From positions 62,001-126,000 of the forward strand of contig ONBB01000002.1 of assembly GCA_900315935.1 (NCBI GenBank): a DNA stretch of 64,000 nt. The letters are read 5' to 3'. The notes under the pieces are model-generated. The model ran no database searches and was not told where the DNA came from. It saw only the letters and a program-made list of their open reading frames with translations. A program made the position numbers and the translations under genes. The stretch is from an uncultured Bacteroidales bacterium (GTDB lineage: Bacteria > Bacteroidota > Bacteroidia > Bacteroidales > P3). This document shows positions 60,801 to 64,000 of the stretch, piece after piece. The number at the start of each line of letters is the position of its first letter. The stretch's first letter is position 1.

Positions 60801-63800
60801 CTAATTACTTCTGCGCACCGCACGGATGCTCTGTCCAAAGAGGCGGCTGCCGTTGCTGACCCTGCCTGTGGAGTTGTTGAAGTAGGCTATCTCGGCGGTG
60901 GAGGGGGAGTAGGTGCCATAGGAGGCGGTCCAAAAAAGAGCGGTGGTGCCGGCATTTGTTGGATTTATGCCATTCATGTAGCCAGCGTAGGGGAAGAAGA
61001 TGGAGTTACCGTTTTTCTTGCTGGTCAGCCTGCGTCCGGCCACGCCGTTCAAGGTGTCGTTCGTTTGGGTAGTGTTGCTAATCAGTTCGTTCCATTCTGC
61101 AGAGGTGGGTATGTGGGCATCGCTGCCAAGGGTTGTGGTGGCGACGTCGTCCTGGGGCTGCAGGGTGGTGAGGTTGTCGGTGTAGCCGTTGTTTCCGGAG
61201 CTGGCATTATCGCAGTATTTGGTAAGTTTGTTTCCCGCGCCGTTGCAGTGGATGTATGCCGGCCAGGTGTAGGCGCTCTTGGTGGTGATTTCACCCCAGG
61301 CATAGTAGCCTCCGTACTCTTCGGGGCTGTTGGCTCCGATGTTGGCATCGGCCCACAGCATGCGGCTGGGGAGGCCCAGGTCTATCCAGTTGAAGGGGTC
61401 TTCCATGAACTGGGCGGTGTAGGTGGCATTGCCAACTACGGTGACGGTGCGGGGATTTTGGGTGTTGCCGTCGTCCCACTGTTTGAATCGGTAGCCGGGG
61501 GTGGCGGTGGCGCTGATGCTGGCAGCAGTATTGGCCTGGTATACGCCGCCGCCGGAGACGGTGCCCCAAGCGGTGTTGGCGGACTGGACGGCAAGGGTGT
61601 AGCTGCTGGTGTCGTCGCCTATGACGACGAGGGTGTTGCCGGTTACCTTGCCCATGTTTCCGCCGCCGTAGACGTTGCCGCCCACATAGGTGGTGCCGAG
61701 GATGTTGACGTTGGTGTTGCCGGTGATGGTGGCGGAGGTGCCGAAGCCGCCGCCATAAACGGATTTTACGATGCGGCCATTGTAGGTGGTTACACGGAAA
61801 AGACGCCCCGTGGCGTTGTAAGCCCCCATGAAACCGCCGCCGTAGACGTTGCCGTGGATGAGGGGGTTGTTGATATGTGGCGTTCTGGTGTCTTCGCGCC
61901 CAATGATGACGTTGACGTTGCCAGTGACGGAGGTGCCAATGCCGTAGCCGCACCCGAAGACGTTGCCGATGGAGTCGGCACAGCCTGACCTGCCTACGAC
62001 TCCGCCTTCTATGCGGACTGTTATGGGTCCGGCGACGGTGCCGAGGAGGTTGGATCCGCCATGTATACCGCCCACCACCAGACCGTCGCGCATGGTGATG
62101 CTCACCTTTTTGCCTCTCTGCTGGTTGGCTCCGCCGAAGACTTTGCCCTGCACCTTGCCGCCGAGGATCTGTATGGCGGAGGAGTCGCCCATGATGTAGC
62201 CGTAGTTGCCGCCGCCGTAGACGTTGCGCGAGATGTAGGCGCTGTCTGCGACCACGATGTGCGAGTTGTAGATGCGCCCCACAGTGGCATCGTCACCTGT
62301 GGCGCCGCTGTTTCCACTGCCGGCGCCGAAGATGTTGCCTCCCTTGGAGTAGTAAAAGGGGGTGTCGTGTATGGTGTCGTGTTGGAGACGGGCATTGCCG
62401 CCAAAATAGATGTATGAGTTTCCATAGGTTTCGCCCCGGATGGTGAGCAGTCCATTGCATCCGCCAGCTATCCAACAGCTGTGGTCGCCGCCGGTGAAGA
62501 CCATCCTGCGGTTGCCGACGGCATTTGCCTGGGCTGCAGCCCCCCATGCGCCTCGGGTGATGGTGCCGCCTTTGATGTATAGCCGGACCTGGGTGGCGAA
62601 GGTGTCTATGGCAACGTTGATCTTTTCTGTTGGATCAATCCCCCCGGCAATGGTTTCCAGCTGACCGCCCTCCATCAGTATCACACGTGCCCCCATGTAC
62701 CCCCACGAGGTGCTGGCGGTAAGATAGAAGCCGGCATGAGCTGTGGCAGTAGCTCCCGGAGCCACTTGGGCACCGAATCTTCCATATCTGACAGTGCCAC
62801 TTTTCACCACATAATTGAACATTCGGGTGTCTTTGTTCACAGGGTCGAGGAAGTCCACCCTATCGCCGCCATAGGGGGCGCTGACATGCAACTTGCCATT
62901 GTCGCCCAAGCTGCGGTCATAGTCGCTGCCCAGTACCATATCTAAACTTATCTTTCCCCGTATGTTCAGGTGATTGGCGTCAGAGCCCGCCCCTACTGCC
63001 CACATCGACACATTGCTGCCTCGGTATTCCAGGAAGCTGCCACTTTCCAAACGGTATGATATCTGCTTCGGATGCGGGTCGCTGGCCAATGTATCGGCCA
63101 GCGAAATGCCTACAAGGGGGGCTCTGTTCAGGAAGAAGTCGCACGAGTCGTCAGGCAGACACATGCGTCCATATACAATTTTCCCCGCCTTGATGTCCTT
63201 GTTTCCGGTAATTATCGGCTCATTGGCCTCTGCCCGGCAGTATAGGGTATCCAACATAGCATCGGAGGCATGGGCTCTCCAGAGCCTGAAGGGCCACTCC
63301 TTGTACCCGAGCACTTGTGCAACGCTCGCGTCATAGTACTTTCCAGGGTTGTTGGTAGTGAAATTATACGGCCATATCCATACTATTCCCTCCTGATTGG
63401 CGGGTCCGTAATCGCCTCTCAACACGAAAAGATGGTATATCCGCCTGCGATGGGGCGAGAGCTTGATGTATTCAAACTTGGTTTCCGTCCTGTCGAAAAA
63501 CAGCGACTCCCCGGATACATAGCCGGTAAACGTCCCGGTGGTGTCTTTGGTGTACGATTGGGTCCCGTTTCTCCACACCACTCCATCGGAGAATACTTGA
63601 GGGACAGGGACGCCTGTGTTTGTGTTGTTGACACGCACCCTCGTCAGAGAACGTATGGTACAGCCTCCGCCTGGGGTGCCAAACGAGGGCACCTCGGTCA
63701 GCAACACCGGGGAGACACCGTCGGTACCGTCGGGATAGACCGAGGTCATGGTGAAGCCCTTGCCTATGCCTGCACGGTCGCGCTGCCACAGGCAGTTGTC

Positions 63801-64000
63801 GCACGTGTACACCACGAAGTTGCGCTCATAGGCATTCCTGCCGGTGGCATACTGCCCTGTGGGAGACCGGTCGAAGGCAACCAGTGTCGGGTAGACAAAC
63901 GCGCGTGCCCAAATAGCCTCAAACACCACATCCATACCGTATTCGGCAGCGGGGAGGAAATAGACTGTATCCTCGGCATCAAGCATGGCACCCACAGCTA
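60801..64000 (-). CDS. Large repetitive surface protein (partial, 5' end outside window)
   Basis: More than 1,065 residues; the frame is open to the window edge and no signal peptide is seen, so the start lies beyond 64000. The first 450 residues have no recognised domain. Residues about 500-800 are Gly-rich beta-helix-like repeats (NVYGGGNMGKVTGNT, KSVYGGGFGTSATITGNTNV). Next comes an InlB/Flg_new-type B repeat (GTVSGGGVYQ...GYRFKQWDDGNTQNPRTV). The last 190 residues are a FISUMP-like domain (WIDLGLPSRMLWADANIGANSPEEYGG) common on Bacteroidales surface proteins. No T9SS C-terminal sorting domain is evident. It ends in a strong terminator at 60724. Confidence 0.75.
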   Translation of the reverse strand, partial: AVGAMLDAEDTVYFLPAAEYGMDVVFEAIWARAFVYPTLVAFDRSPTGQYATGRNAYERNFVVYTCDNCLWQRDRAGIGKGFTMTSVYPDGTDGVSPVLLTEVPSFGTPGGGCTIRSLTRVRVNNTNTGVPVPQVFSDGVVWRNGTQSYTKDTTGTFTGYVSGESLFFDRTETKFEYIKLSPHRRRIYHLFVLRGDYGPANQEGIVWIWPYNFTTNNPGKYYDASVAQVLGYKEWPFRLWRAHASDAMLDTLYCRAEANEPIITGNKDIKAGKIVYGRMCLPDDSCDFFLNRAPLVGISLADTLASDPHPKQISYRLESGSFLEYRGSNVSMWAVGAGSDANHLNIRGKISLDMVLGSDYDRSLGDNGKLHVSAPYGGDRVDFLDPVNKDTRMFNYVVKSGTVRYGRFGAQVAPGATATAHAGFYLTASTSWGYMGARVILMEGGQLETIAGGIDPTEKINVAIDTFATQVRLYIKGGTITRGAWGAAAQANAVGNRRMVFTGGDHSCWIAGGCNGLLTIRGETYGNSYIYFGGNARLQHDTIHDTPFYYSKGGNIFGAGSGNSGATGDDATVGRIYNSHIVVADSAYISRNVYGGGNYGYIMGDSSAIQILGGKVQGKVFGGANQQRGKKVSITMRDGLVVGGIHGGSNLLGTVAGPITVRIEGGVVGRSGCADSIGNVFGCGYGIGTSVTGNVNVIIGREDTRTPHINNPLIHGNVYGGGFMGAYNATGRLFRVTTYNGRIVKSVYGGGFGTSATITGNTNVNILGTTYVGGNVYGGGNMGKVTGNTLVVIGDDTSSYTLAVQSANTAWGTVSGGGVYQANTAASISATATPGYRFKQWDDGNTQNPRTVTVVGNATYTAQFMEDPFNWIDLGLPSRMLWADANIGANSPEEYGGYYAWGEITTKSAYTWPAYIHCNGAGNKLTKYCDNASSGNNGYTDNLTTLQPQDDVATTTLGSDAHIPTSAEWNELISNTTQTNDTLNGVAGRRLTSKKNGNSIFFPYAGYMNGINPTNAGTTALFWTASYGTYSPSTAEIAYFNNSTGRVSNGSRLFGQSIRAVRRSN

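Overview
The window comes from a GC-rich member of the Bacteroidales (Bacteroidota). The evidence is the promoter form (TTTG, about 19 bases, TAnnTTTG) in front of many genes, the lack of strong Shine-Dalgarno sites, and the gene families present. These include DUF6266, DUF6029, DUF4254 and Omp28-like proteins, a PorP/SprF protein of type IX secretion, a DUF4105/Lnb-type lipoprotein acyltransferase, an ECF sigma / GIN-domain cluster and an archaeal-type ProS. No rRNA, tRNA, CRISPR array or complete insertion sequence was seen.

Layout. 0-12.7 kb holds a MATE pump, guaB, a run of three periplasmic SurA/PpiC-type folding factors leading into a MoxR ATPase, an SGNH-like protein, a DUF6266 protein, an unknown secreted protein and panB. 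12.7-14.8 kb holds an ADP-forming acyl-CoA synthetase. 14.8-18.4 kb is an AT-richer three-gene cassette on the minus strand (AAA/ABC-type ATPase, TOPRIM-like protein, DUF262 protein) that looks like a defence cassette. 18.5-31 kb holds hydE, a GH20-like lipoprotein that seems to lack its catalytic part, a DUF6029 barrel, an Omp28-like lipoprotein, a second MATE pump, a split patatin/barrel gene, DUF4254 plus a GT9 glycosyltransferase, Lnb and an MscS channel. 31-33.3 kb holds an AlkZ-related protein and an IS200/REP-associated (Y1) transposase-like protein with a long Gly-rich insert. 33.4-39.5 kb is a second AT-rich island: methyltransferase, SF1 helicase, a 687-residue unknown protein, DUF1848 and a lipoprotein, under one promoter. 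39.8-64 kb is mostly core and envelope: proS, waaA, a BamA/TamA-like protein, an EamA transporter, tsaD, PorP/SprF, a PD40/OmpA-like protein, the ECF sigma cluster, a DnaQ-like exonuclease, a DHOD-like enzyme, a TPR protein, an antitoxin with a wrecked PIN toxin, ElbB, a PLP sulfur-amino-acid lyase and a large surface protein that runs off the edge.

The most unusual feature is the repeat content. Short tandem arrays with fixed periods (7, 9 or 11 bases) lie between genes and also inside conserved genes without breaking the frame (moxR, a MATE gene, tsaD, DUF6266, perhaps the GT9). A 40-bp palindromic element forms inverted pairs around the start codons of two neighbouring secretion-related genes and adds residues to both signal peptides. 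A REP-associated-type transposase is encoded in the same window. The core DNA almost lacks GTCAC/GTGAC while GTTAC/GTAAC is common, which points to a methylation or restriction footprint. All calls were made by reading; no database search was run.
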